From the NCBI RefSeq assembly GCF_014633365.1, contig NC_068345.1:14640058-14704057 (forward strand): a DNA stretch of 64,000 bases, read 5' to 3'. Shown here piece after piece: positions 35,901-46,781 of this stretch (positions are counted from its first letter, which is position 1; each line of letters opens with the position of its first letter). A program made the position numbers and the translations under genes. Source of the stretch: Diospyros lotus. Lineage: Eukaryota > Streptophyta > Magnoliopsida > Ericales > Ebenaceae. The notes below the pieces were generated by a model. The model was not told the origin of the DNA. It did no database searches and was given only the letters and a program-made list of their open reading frames with translations.

Positions 35901-38900
35901 ACAAGAACAAAGGAGATATTCAAAACTGTGAAAATTACAGAAGAATTAAGTTAATGAGTCATACCATGAAACTCTAGGAGAGAGTAATAGAGCAAAGGCT
36001 CAGAAAAGAAACAAAGGTCTCGAAAAATCAGTTTGGTTTCATACCTAGTAGGTCAACAATAAAAGCTATATACCTACTAAGACGCCTAATGAAAAGGTAT
36101 CGGGATCATCAGAAGGACCTACATATGGTGTTTATAGATCTAGAAAAAGCCTATGATAGGGTCCCTAGAGAAGTATTATGGAGGGTTTTAGAGAAAAAAT
36201 GAGTCCAAATAGCCTATATACAAGCCCTTAAGAACATGTATCATGGTGCAGAGATAAGGGTCAAAACATACGGAAGTGATACTAAATCGTTTAAAATTAC
36301 AGTAGAACTGCATTAAGGTTGTGCACTAAATCCATACTTATTTGCTCTAGTAATGGATGAACTCACTAAAGATATTCAGACAGAGGTGCCATGGTGTATG
36401 CTATTTGCAGACAACATAGTGTTGGTGGATGAAACAAAAGAAGGAGTGAACACTAAACTTGAGTTGTGGAAAAACAATTTAGAATCTAAGGGATTTAAAT
36501 TAAGTAAAAAGAAAACAGAATATATAGAGTGTAAATTTAGTAAAAATGCAAGAGTGGAGAATGTTATAATAAAATTGGAAGACAAAATCTTATAAAAAAA
36601 AGACAATTTTCGATATTTGGGCTCAGTGATTAAAAAAGATGGAGAAATTCACGAGCACATCACACATAGTATTAAGGAAGGTTGGCTAAAATGAAGAAAT
36701 GCATCGAGGGTGTTATGAAATAGTAAAATCCCATTAAAACTAAAAGGAAAATTCTATAGGACAACTATAAGACCAGTCTTGTTGTATGGCTCAGAATGTT
36801 GGGCAGTCAAATACCAGTATGAGCAAAAGACGAGCGTAGCGGAGATGAGGATGTTAAGATAGATGTGCGACCATACAAGAAAAGATAAAATTAGAAATAA
36901 AATTATTCGTAATAAGGTAGTAGTAGTGCCAATCAAGGAGAAGATGAGAGAGACTAGACTAAGATGGTTTGGTCATGTGAGAAGAAGATCAAGAGACGCT
37001 CCTGTGAGGAGAGTTGATGAAATGGAACAATTAGTCAAAAAAAGAGGTAAAGGCAAACCCAAGAAGACTTTGGGAGAGACATTAGAGTTTGATATGAAGT
37101 GTATGGACCTAAATGAAGTATGACAAAAGACAAAAATAAATGGAAGTCTAGAATTCATGTAGCCGACCCCACATAGTGGAATAAAGGCTGGATATGTTGT
37201 ACAAATAAGAAAAAACAGCATGAAGTGATGAGAGTTGATGAAATGAAACAATTAGTTAAAAAAAGAGGTAGAGGCAGACCCAAGAAGACTTTGGGAGAGA
37301 CGTTAAAGTTTGATTGATATGAAGTGTATGGACCTAAATGAAGATATGACAAAAGACAGAAATATATGGAAGTCTAGAATTCATGTAACCGACCCCACAT
37401 AGTGGGATAAAGGCTGGATATGTTGTTGTACAAATAAGAAAAAAAAGCATGAATTTTATATATTTATGCTTCTACAAGATGTATCTTTGTCAGTTTGTTT
37501 ATTTCTTACTTATTGTTATTCTTTTTTTTTTTTTTGGGGGGGGGGGGGGGGTGTCATTAAATGTTGACAAAGAATTTTAGATGTAGTGGCAAATTCAATA
37601 TTGCATTCCACTAGTATATGACTGATCATGTATAACTACTTCTAAAAGATGCATCTTTGCCAGTTTGGTTCTTACTTTTTTTCCTCTTTTCTCTCAGAGC
37701 ATTTCATTACATGTTGACAAATTGTAGACATAGTTGCAAATTCAAAATTCAAAATTCAAAATTAATATTGCACTCCACTAGTATATGGCTGCTCACTTAT
37801 AACTATAAGAGAATGTGTACATTTTGATCAATATACAAGATATGCTTTTAGATTCCTTAAAACATCAAATTGGTATCGTCCTTACCTATGGTAGCAAATT
37901 GACTGTTGAATTATGAAAATAAGAGAATGCCTACACTTTGATCAATATCATGGGATATGCTTTTAGGTTCCTTAAAACATCAAAAGATGTATCAGAGGCT
38001 TTTAGATGATGAAGGGCTCAGTTTGAAGGAACTTCTGGCCAAGAGCTCACAAGTCTCTCATTGACAAAAAATGAGCACAGTTTTCTGAAAGAAATACCTC
38101 TGGAAGACATCCTCTTCACTGGTATCAACGGTAGTAGAAAGCCAGTTGAGGTCATAAAAGTCATTAACTGACTTCTCTAGAGATTTTCCATTTGCAACCT
38201 CTTCTGTAGCCACCTTTGGCCCAGAGTTACTTTCCTCGAACTTCCTCTGGCCAAAGAGCCAATTTGGGCTTTTGAGCTGAATTTCACTGCAAAGGATTTT
38301 AAAATTTATCACTGACATCATTTTCCAATGCTATTGAGTTCCAAAATACAGCAGCAGAGACAAAAACAAGGTCAGCAATAAGAAAACTGAATTTTTTATT
38401 ATACTCTACTAGCCATCAATGACTTGTCTTCAAATGGCTTTGAGACAGAATAACAAGCATGAAGCTGAGAAAGAGGTAAAGAGAAGTTTGCCTTCTGGTT
38501 TTTGCATATGTTAAATACAAACTATCTCCAATCACAATCATTTCTTGAATAAACATATATAATTTCTTATGCTATGCACCGTACAATCTTCATCACCTAT
38601 GATTCCAGCAAGACCACCCTGATTTCTCCTAGTGTTCAAAACTTTCAGCTAACAGTATCATTCAATTTAACCACTAAATTGAACTAAAACCTCAACCAGT
38701 TGAGTTGTCAATGTCAATTGGCAACCATTCTAACGCAAATCCTATAAATTAAAGCCCTATCCTCCATGCTTGATAATGGGGTAGTCCCTAATGAGGATCC
38801 TTCTAGCATCCATGGGAAACAGATTAAAAAACGTTGAACTCAGTGCACAAGGCTCCCACAATGTAGGCTCTGGGGAAGGTCAATTGTACGCAGCTTTACC

Positions 38901-41900
38901 CTTGCTTAGCAAAGAGGCTGTTTCCTCCTTTTAACTTGTGACCAGGTCACAATGGAGCAGCCTTACAGCTGTGCCAAGGTTCCCCTTCCCATTGGAAATA
39001 CATTATGTAGAAAAAATCAAAATCAGGAGCAAGGAAGGAAAATTCTGAAGATCAATTATCTTGAACTTGATAACTCATAAACCGAAGCAAATGCAAAGCT
39101 CATAACCTGGACTGGACCATGAGTACATGTCTACCATCTATACAGGTAGTAGAATGAACAAAGAAATGGAATACAAAAATTGAAAACATATTTCTTAGTT
39201 AAAGCAGATAATTACGCTGCATCAGGTGCCACACCAGCATTCCCAGGTTTTCGATCCGGTTCACTGTAAAGCCTTACATTCTTTATCCTACTGCATGTTC
39301 TCTCGATTAATTTATCAAATGATGTCAGCTTAATTCGTGAGAAGTCATCTCTGCAAGCCGGAATAGGGGCAAGGGCAGTTCTTGGTCCTGCAGGATTATC
39401 ATCAATTGGTGGACTGCAAATTGAAATTAGTAGCATATTCAGCAATAGCTAGATGAAATGAATATACAAAAGAGAGTTTAGTCAACAAACTGTCCACGCT
39501 AAAAAAAGAAAAAAAAAAAAAAATCATTAAGGAAGACCATGTATTCATACAAGGAAATACCTAGATACCCCTATTTGGCAACTCTCCTAAAATCCTTGTT
39601 ACTAGGTTTTTAATTAGAACTCAAAGGTAAGAAATTTTCCCCTAATCAGGAGAGGCCATTATCTTGATACAATCAAGCTTGAAACAAGATATATACCATG
39701 GTCAAATAATAAAAAATAACTTAAAGAAACAACAGAAAATAATAAAAGGTGAAGCCCCAAAAATTTGAAATGCATTCAAGTTTACCTATCAGGGATTAGA
39801 TCATCTCCCATCCCAGAAACGTGTAGATAATAATCAGAATCCAGCTCCCAGAGTGTAGGTTTCCCTTCCTGGGGTTGAAAGTAACCTAAAAATCTGGCAG
39901 ATACAGAAAACAAAGATATATTTATAAGCTCAATAAAGGTGAAATCATGAAATCAAAGCATCCTAGATTACCAAAAAAGGGTCACATATAAAGTGAAGAA
40001 CTAAGAGCTGGGATAAAGCCTCTATTGACCCAATATATTATTGATGACAGAATCACAATACAGATCTCATGGACATCATATGTTTGAAATAACATTTTAT
40101 AATGGATCAAAAAATAGAGTACAAAAGGAAAGGATGATTACAAATTGATTGCATCTTGCTTTTCACCATCAGTATAAGCATTGCTGTAGTATCTCTTAAT
40201 AGACTTGAGAAATTCGCTAGATTGTGTTGTAGCTTTCCACTTTCCCTGCCTCTCTGGGAACACCTAGAGCTCACAAAAAATGCATCAGCTGAAGGATATA
40301 TTAAACAAGTCCTAATCACAGAACAAAATGAATGGTCAATTTCTTGCCCTTGCCAATAAATAAATTCAACTTAGATTCTCATGCATACAGTGTTGTGAGC
40401 AGCAGAACCACCATATTGCTGGGCAAGAGCATCACCCATGCTCTGATACATATCCATTAAAGCTTCAGCAAGGGTACTATTTGCATCCACTTTGGGCTTG
40501 TCTGTCAAACCCATTGCATGAAGTTGGCGGCCTAAAGCTGCTAGGCCATAAGCATATTGTGCGACATTTGTTCGATCCAAGCAATCAATGCAGTTGGTGC
40601 GCAGAACTCCACTTTGAAACCTTGGAGCTGCACCACCATAACCATCTTTGGTAATTTGTTGAGAAGAATCAGATTCTTTGTCTTGTTTCAACATAGAACT
40701 CAAGGTATCATTACTACTTCCAATCCTAGCAAGATCCCCTGAACTAGGTCTCAGATCTCTAAGAGAAGCATCCCTACAATAAAAAAAAATAACCAATGAG
40801 ACATCAAAACCATCTACATAAATCAGCAGAAACTAGTGACCATAATCAGCACAGCATTTTGCAGTCACCTTTTTTTTCACTATAAGCATTATGAAATGTC
40901 CTGTGATCATCAAACATGTTTTCTATTTCAAGCCCAACTTTGTGAGCTGGTCTCCACTTAAGAAAGCACAAAGTGTCAGGACCCTAGGGTGTACAGTAGC
41001 TTACAGTAGGATTGGGTGTAGCATGTTATTCCTCAGGAGGAGCAGTTAATTCTGTTAAGTTGTTAGCAGTAGTTATTTTACTTGTATTTTCTGTTTTGTC
41101 TTTATAATAGAATCTTAGCATAGGAGAAGTGGCTATATAAAGCTACTAGGGCTGTTGTAGATGGATTATTCAGAAATATCAATTGAATCTTCTGATTTCC
41201 AAACTCTCTCTCCCTCTTGGATCTGTCTCTTTCACTCCCTCAGCTTCCCTTCTTCTCTTTCTCCCTCCCGATTCTCTCTGATTCTCCCTCTCGATCTCCC
41301 TGTTTCTTCTGCCTCCTTCTGCTTTCCCCTCTCTTTCCCTAATTCTGCCCTAATTCTTCATAAAATCTGCCCTAATTCTCTCATTCAGCAGAAAATTCAC
41401 TTGCCATGATCCTATTCAAAGCCCAGGTGAACCCTAGTATCCTAACAAAACACAACAGATTTTTTCAGCAAGTTTCCTGTAGGCCTCTACCATATCCACT
41501 TCTACAAGTTCCCATACTTCAAAGGGACCAACTTCCTCCAATAAATTCACATTCAGATGCGAACAAATTAAATTAGCCAAGTAGGAAAACCTTAGGTATA
41601 ACTGGAGATGAACAAATAAAATATTTCTCACCTTGTATTGAGTTTAGAGGAAATATTTATACATGAGCTAGGCCACGGCTTGCTCCTAAAATACAGGGAT
41701 ACGTTACAAAACACAAATTTTGTGAAAGAGCATATTACCTGAGTTGCTGTTACTGTATTTGTGCTGATGATTATTTAATTAGTTGTGCTGTTGTTGTAAT
41801 TTTCTATATAGTAGGTTGCTTTGATATGCACTTATGTTGTCGTCGTTCAATCTTAGTTAGGCAATGGCTTAGGCTTGCTGAGTATACATAATCAGCAATG

Positions 41901-44245
41901 CCTTCATTTTATGCATCTTTGTTCTCATTTTGTTCATTTTATTTTCTCCAAGTAAAGATCCGAGTATTCTTTTCTCTCGACTGTGCCCTAGCTTCTTTTG
42001 CCCTAGTTTCATTCGTTTCAAATTTAAATATGATACAATAGATAAGGTAGGATTTAAACTTAAGTGACAGTTTCTTATCCTATCTTTAAACTACTTTCTC
42101 TTTTATCTATATCTTCTGATCTCCCCTTTATCTTCTCACCTTTCTTTAATTTCAAAACCTTCTTATCATCTCATCTCCTTTCAGCACACAGCAATATAAT
42201 CTACGTATCTTCTTCCTTCAACAAGACGTAAATACCAAACCAATTATATATGATATATTGGTTGCCAAGTTGGCTGGAAATTTCCAACCTCCATAATCCC
42301 AAAAAAGAAAAGTCTCATATATCTACTCCCTACCTCCCCAACACCCACCCACCATCCACTCATAGAAAGAAAAAAGAATGAAGAAAAAGTGTGAAGTCCT
42401 TTTTCCATTTTCTAGAACTAAATTTAGGTTGGTTCAGCTCCTAAATAATCAATAATTCCATTTTCTATATGCTCATGCAGGCACTTTCTTGTGTAAGAAA
42501 TTCAGATGAGATAGCACATCCACTAGCTAGCTGCTAGTGGCCTATGAGGCTTCACTTTGAACCCAAATTAGCTCATCAATGTTCGTTATAAACTGAAGAA
42601 AACTCATCTTTATAGAACATCTTCAATTAAGGGAAGTCCCATTATGACAATGAACTAGATGTTGATGGGATTACTATAAAATACTTCTTGTTGGACAAAG
42701 TCATATATTTCAAAAGGAAGAACAAAAGCAATGACAAATACTTTTTTTCAAGGAAATTATATTCCAATCAGGACAAAAATTAAAATAAACATAGAATTAG
42801 CAGCCAAAATGCAATCAAAACTTTTCCTCCCATCATAGCTTTCCTGTTCAAAGATCTATGGGTGCAAATTGTCTACTTAATCAAGCAAAACAATTAATAA
42901 AGCATGCATACAGGCATCAGACATGGATACAATATGGCATGTACACCACAACATAGCAACGCCACAACGGCAAGAATATGCCAGTGTGTCCTATATAAAA
43001 ACATGAAAATAACTAATATTTTACGTAGAAGGAAATAAATGTGCATAAAAATTCATAAAAGTATTTTATAAAAAACTATATCCACATACAAGTTACAAAC
43101 TGGAATTTAGAATCTCAAAACTAAAATTCTAAATGAACAATGAATAATAAACTTACATCTATATTGCTTTTATTTTATGAAATGAATTTCTAGTTTCATT
43201 GTTTAAACTTGTAATGTGGTTCTAGCCTATTTAAGTGATGGACATACAAGATATGCTAATATTTATGAAGAATCTTGTTTAAAAAGAAGATCATAAAAGA
43301 TATTGGACAAGTGTCCCAACATGAACTTCATATGCTAGTGTACACTAGTATCAGATATGTGACCATAACTCTGTTACACAAACTTAAGAAACCATCTATT
43401 ACATTCTTGTATGCCATCTGCTTTCTTGCATTTGTACCGCACGTCAATTATCGGCATGCAATTCACCCAATTCATAATAAGTGCAACAAATGAAATTTAT
43501 TCGCACAAATCTGTCCTAATTAGACAAATTGACAATAATAGGTGAGACTTCAAGATCATTGAAAGAGTTCATTGAGATTCAAAGAAACAATGACAGAATC
43601 ACAAAGACATGCATCATCAGAAAGGGAGCTGGGTCAGAAGAAACCTAAAGACAGGCCATGATTCCCACAATTTTCAATATTCTTTAAAGCGCTCAGCAAC
43701 CAATACAGTGAACAAAGAAAACTCAAGGTCATAACTGGTTTGAGTACATCAAGGTTACTACTAGCTAAAGAACTTCAGGACATGTAACCAAAATTCAACA
43801 ATTTTTAACTTAGAATAAAAATAATTGATCATATAACTAATCAAAAATCTTCAACATATTGAGGAAATGAACATAGAATCTATTGAAGAAAAATGCAATA
43901 CCTTGCAGTGCTGGTTCGACTAAGTTGTGTGGCTCGCCTTTTACCTACTACAGGTTTCCCGCTGTAATAAAACCCAGTCAAATCAAGAGCTTCACTTGCC
44001 ACACCGCCCAAAACTGCCAGAACATTGGCAGACTTGCTTGAAAGCACCAGTGAGAAAAATAGTTAGCTCAAAGGAAAGAGGCATCTTACATTAGAAACAT
44101 CACAAACATACCTCTTGGCAAATTTGTGGAAGTCCCAGTGGATGAATTTGAGATGATTATCTTCTGAGAGAATCTGGTTAAGATACCCAACAGCACTAGC
44201 AAACTCACGCCTTAGCATCATTTCTCGAGGCCTTTTCTCAACAGT
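32959..44245 (-). CDS. SAC-domain phosphoinositide phosphatase (plant SAC2-SAC5 group), nine 3' exons
   Basis: Nine exons join in one frame with GT-AG sites: 44245-44112, 44036-43902, 40773-40389, 40263-40142, 39893-39786, 39413-39216, 38286-38098, 33929-33818, 33213-32959. They total 545 codons and a stop. Order: SAC core ([20 protein letters not shown]), the catalytic [12 protein letters not shown] (CX5R), the [22 protein letters not shown] block, then the plant C-terminal region ([67 protein letters not shown]). The family removes a phosphate from PI(3,5)P2; Arabidopsis SAC2-SAC5 act at the tonoplast. About 250-280 N-terminal residues are missing and no upstream exon was recognised to the window end. 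The visible part looks functional. Confidence 0.93.
34090..37200 (+). mobile_element. RTE-clade LINE in a SAC intron
   Basis: This non-LTR element lies opposite to the SAC gene, between its exons at 33929 and 38098. Upstream is a GC-rich leader (GTAGCGACACGC region, 34120). The endonuclease follows ([35 protein letters not shown]), then the RT ([59 protein letters not shown]) and a C-terminal [10 protein letters not shown]. The RT core box reads MLFADNIVL, so the second Asp of FADD is already Asn. Stops and frameshifts (for example 35976, 36202 and 36593) make it inactive. The end GGCTGGATATGTTGT is typical of plant RTE tails. Confidence 0.9.
37225..37429 (+). mobile_element. 5'-truncated second RTE copy with 24-bp TSD
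   Basis: A 200-base repeat of the 3' end of the preceding LINE (GAGAGTTGATGAAATG ... GCTGGATATGTTGTTGT). It is flanked by ACAAATAAGAAAAA...GCATGAA at 37201-37224 and 37430-37453, matching at 23 of 24 positions, so it is a separate truncated insertion directly behind the first. Confidence 0.82.
37455..37990. repeat. Local duplications in a SAC intron
   Basis: The block starting CTTCTACAAGATGTATCTTTG (about 37470) recurs at about 37640, with the following TTGCA.TCCACTAGTATATG segment at 37598-37620 and 37768-37790. A further block (AAGAGAATG...CACTTTGATCAATAT, TGCTTTTAG.TTCCTTAAAACATC) is at 37807-37870 and again at 37921-37985. Confidence 0.7.
37522..37551. repeat. Poly(T)14-poly(G)16 tract
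   Basis: Fourteen T then sixteen G on the plus strand, inside a SAC intron. Length is likely uncertain in any assembly. Confidence 0.85.
38826..38983 (-). mobile_element. Au-type SINE
   Basis: On the minus strand it starts GGAACCTTGGCACAGCTG (38983), has a tRNA-like A box, then GTGACCTGGTCACAAG (B-box region), GGAAACAGCCTCTTTGC and AAAGCTGCGTACAATTGACC, ending near TGTGCACTGAG. These are the ordered landmarks of the plant Au SINE. The B box is degenerate. It lies in an intron of the SAC gene, between exons 38098-38286 and 39216-39413. Confidence 0.82.
40566..40601 (-). other. SAC catalytic P-loop [12 protein letters not shown]
   Basis: The CX5R phosphatase signature is C-I-D-C-L-D-R, with the nucleophilic Cys codon at 40590-40592 and the Arg codon at 40572-40574. 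It is intact. Confidence 0.93.
40974..41447 (+). mobile_element. Solo LTR in a SAC intron
   Basis: Starts TGTCAGGACCCTAGGG and ends CCTAGTATCCTAACA, with a TATA box (CTATATAAAG, about 41133-41142) and a long CT-rich leader. The 5' terminus and the pyrimidine-rich end are like those of the LTR pair at 60525/63186, so it may be a related family. Flanking 5-mers (CAAAG, AAACA) do not match. The 82-residue frame inside is CT-tract translation. Confidence 0.55.
41448..43901 (-). other. SAC intron interior, no further feature recognised
   Basis: AT-rich intron sequence between exons at 40773 and 43902. No exon or classified element was recognised apart from the solo LTR at its left. Confidence 0.5.
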
Positions 44246-44881
44246 CTGCAATTTATCATTCAAATGTAAGCAATGTTTTTCACAGGTTATCCAAATATCA
44301 AACTAGAGCCCAACTATTTGATGTAGAAGGCAAAATCACACAAACACACGAGAACAATTCTTAAATTTGCTTTATCAATTCAATGATCAAAGGATGCATT
44401 TTGGAATGCATTAAGAGCCTTTTTAGGAAGAGGAAATAATAAAAGTGAATGAAATAAAAGGCCAAAAACTAATTAAGGAACACATAAAGTCTACTAATCT
44501 AATAATTCTTAATTTTCCCTCAAATATACTTTGCAAAAATCCCTAGATTTAGGTCCTCCATAGTTTGCTCCTAGCTAACCAGAACCTGACTCTGGCAAGT
44601 TGGATTGCAAGTATCACTCTAAAAACTCCAGATCTAAAAGTCAAAAAGTGTTTTATAATGAACAAAGTAGCATCCAAATCTGGATAACCATTTTATTTGA
44701 CCAAGAACCAGTGAAAGCATCAATCAGATGAAGCAAGAATCACATCATCTAGCACAACTTTATTGACACTCTTATGCAGCAAAAGAGACAAAAACATAGG
44801 TCTTGACACACTAGTAGACAAGACAAGAGGCTCAAATGTGCCACCTTAGGTTGACAAATCCTTTACATGATTAAAATTAAT

Positions 44882-44963
44882 GTTATCAAGTAACTCATGC
44901 AAATATGCATATTTAATGCAAATATGCATTAAATGTTATCAAGTAACTCATGCAAATATGCAT
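44882..44963. repeat. Tandem repeat with palindromic ATGCAAATATGCAT
   Basis: GTTATCAAGTAACTCATGC followed by AAATATGCAT occurs at 44882-44910 and 44934-44963, 52 bases apart, with a partial ATGCAAATATGCAT between. Confidence 0.7.
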
Positions 44964-45237
44964 TAAATTAAGTGTTCCTAGAATGGGGAAAGGTCTACTA
45001 GCTCAAGCATGTAGCTTCTTAAGATAATGTTCTACGATATTGTTTAGGAATGTGGACCATAGCATAATCACTCGCATTAAATTCCCTAACTCTGTGGTGC
45101 ACATCAGTAACAATTTTACACTCAACATCATCCCTTTTTATTTTTGTTTCCTGATCTCAGCGAGCAAATAATAGATGCATTGGGAAAAGTTCAAGAACTT
45201 AAAATTTGGGGAACAGATGATTATGAGACAAGGTCAA

Positions 45238-45430
45238 TCACTGTGCAATGAGAATAGTCATCAACAATCTCAAGGAAACTTTTTCAACGGACTGCTTATC
45301 AAAGTTAGTATAAGCAAACTCAACGCTTGGCAAACTACCCAATTTTTGTAATACAAGAGAGCTATGCAGATCACCCAAACTACAATTAACAACCTCAGTT
45401 TGTCCATCAGTCTTGAGGATAGAATGCAGG
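45238..45430 (-). pseudogene. Ty3/gypsy integrase fragment
   Basis: On the minus strand the translation has KTDGQTEVVNCSLGDL, matching the HPQTDGQTEVVNR...L signature at the end of gypsy integrase cores, followed by SVEFAYTNFDKQS (usual EFAYN...STG). Surrounding frames are broken. It is separate from the plus-strand gypsy element that follows. Confidence 0.75.
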
Positions 45431-45770
45431 AGCAACTATCATGCTAGTGACAAACAACTTCCACAGTATCTTCCAAAAATAACTAACAAAGTTAGCATCC
45501 CTATTAGACATAATAGGAGGAGGAAACTCTAGGATAACGTAAGTGGGGATTTAAGGCTGGCTCCCTAACAAAGTGGCTACCCAATGGTTGCCTTCTAGCC
45601 AATTGCTCTGACAAGCCCTATGATTTAGGTCGTGAAATGCATCATGTTGTATAACTGTGAAGCAGGTTTAGGTTTAATCCTAATGTCTTTATTCACTAGT
45701 TTGGTAAGTGTCAGGGTTGTTTGATGAGAAATTTTTTGTTTATTAGTATTTTATTTTATTTTATTTTATT

Positions 45771-45924
45771 CAAATCCTAATTACTTAAATCAAAGTAAGG
45801 CTGCGTACAATAGACCCAAAGTAGTCCAACCCTTCCCCGGACCCCGTGCATGGCGGGAGCTTTGTAGCACCGGGCTGCCCTTTTTTTGTTTAATTATACT
45901 TAGCATTTAAGTAATTAGGATTTG
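45771..45924. repeat. Perfect 20-bp inverted repeat around the SINE
   Basis: CAAATCCTAATTACTTAAAT at 45771-45790 is the exact reverse complement of 45905-45924. The right arm is native LTR sequence (the partner LTR has it, near 57985-58003); the left arm is extra. Confidence 0.8.
45792..45887 (+). mobile_element. 5'-truncated Au SINE in the gypsy LTR
   Basis: AAGTAAGGCTGCGTACAATAGACC, CCTTCCCCGGACCC, GCGGGAGCTTTGTAGCACCGGGCTGCCC and a T run are the 3' half of the Au SINE. The tRNA-like 5' half is missing. The partner LTR lacks it, so it arrived after the gypsy insertion. Confidence 0.83.
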
Positions 45925-46229
45925 AATACTTTTATTATATTAGCTTTAATAAGTAGTCATGTGACTAGCATGTGACTTTTAAAATAGATGGATGCCTAAG
46001 ATTAGAAAGATTCCTTTGTGATCAAAGATTATGATTTATTATAGCTGTAACCTAATATAAATAGCCATTTAAGAGCCTTTTAGGTAGCCTTTCTTTTAAA
46101 ATTCAACTTTTGAGAATTTCTTAAACCCTAATTCTAATATCTTCATCAGATTTGATCTTACACTGTTTTTACCTTATTTTTGCACTTGCTTTTGCTGATT
46201 CTTCCTCCCAAACTGCACCAATTGAGTCC

Positions 46230-46590
46230 AAGAAACAGAATTGGCTGTGATGTGGCAAATGAATGAAGATTTTTCACGAGCTATGCATGCTTTGCAGCTA
46301 CAGGAATGTGTGGGAACCCATATATAGATTCCGGAAGGTGACCATGACCTTTTTACATGCCAGAAGGTGGTCTTGAGGGAGAACTTGATGATGGAGAAGA
46401 AGAAAACCCCTTTCGTGATGCTGGAACCACAGATTTCATGGCACAAGGCAGATTGAAAGATCAGTTGGTATGTCCACTTGATTTGTTATGTGGTGGAATC
46501 AAGCTATAAGTTGCTGATTTTTATGAAAAGATGCATGCCAAAGAACTATTTGGATTGAAGATTAGAAGATAGTTTGAGTATGAAGGAGAC
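46230..46590 (+). pseudogene. Gypsy gag N-terminal remnant
   Basis: Broken frames give MNEDFSRAMHALQLQE, then EGELDDGEEENPFRDAG and ADFYEKMHAKELFGLKIRR-FEYEGD. An acidic NPF-type N-terminus running into a FEY segment is the usual start of plant gypsy gag. It is cut by the copia insertion at 46593 and has internal stops. Confidence 0.55.
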
Positions 46591-46781
46591 GGTGTTGAAG
46601 TTTTGCATTGAGTACATTCTAGAAGATCAGGAAGAATCAGAAGAAACCGATTGGTTAGATTGGCGATATAACCAGCAATTGAGTTAGTTAGGTTATTTCT
46701 AATTAAATTGGTTATGTAAGGGTAGTATAGACTTTGTGTTGGATTATTAACCAAGTATTTACCACCCAAATCCTTATAAAT

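Larger units (their letters stand above)
45722..46217 (+). repeat. 5' LTR of the gypsy element
   Basis: Homologous to 57919-58295 but about 120 bases longer because of the SINE and inverted repeat inserted at 45771-45904. Confidence 0.78.

Noticed and set aside
41161..41409. 82-residue Ser/Pro/Leu-rich frame
   Set aside because: Translation of the CT-rich leader of a solo LTR; frames of the same type occur in the 60.5-kb LTRs.
41434..41631. 65-residue minus-strand frame considered as an extra SAC exon
   Set aside because: No similarity to the SAC domain, it overlaps an LTR end, and exons at 43902 and 40773 already join in phase without it.
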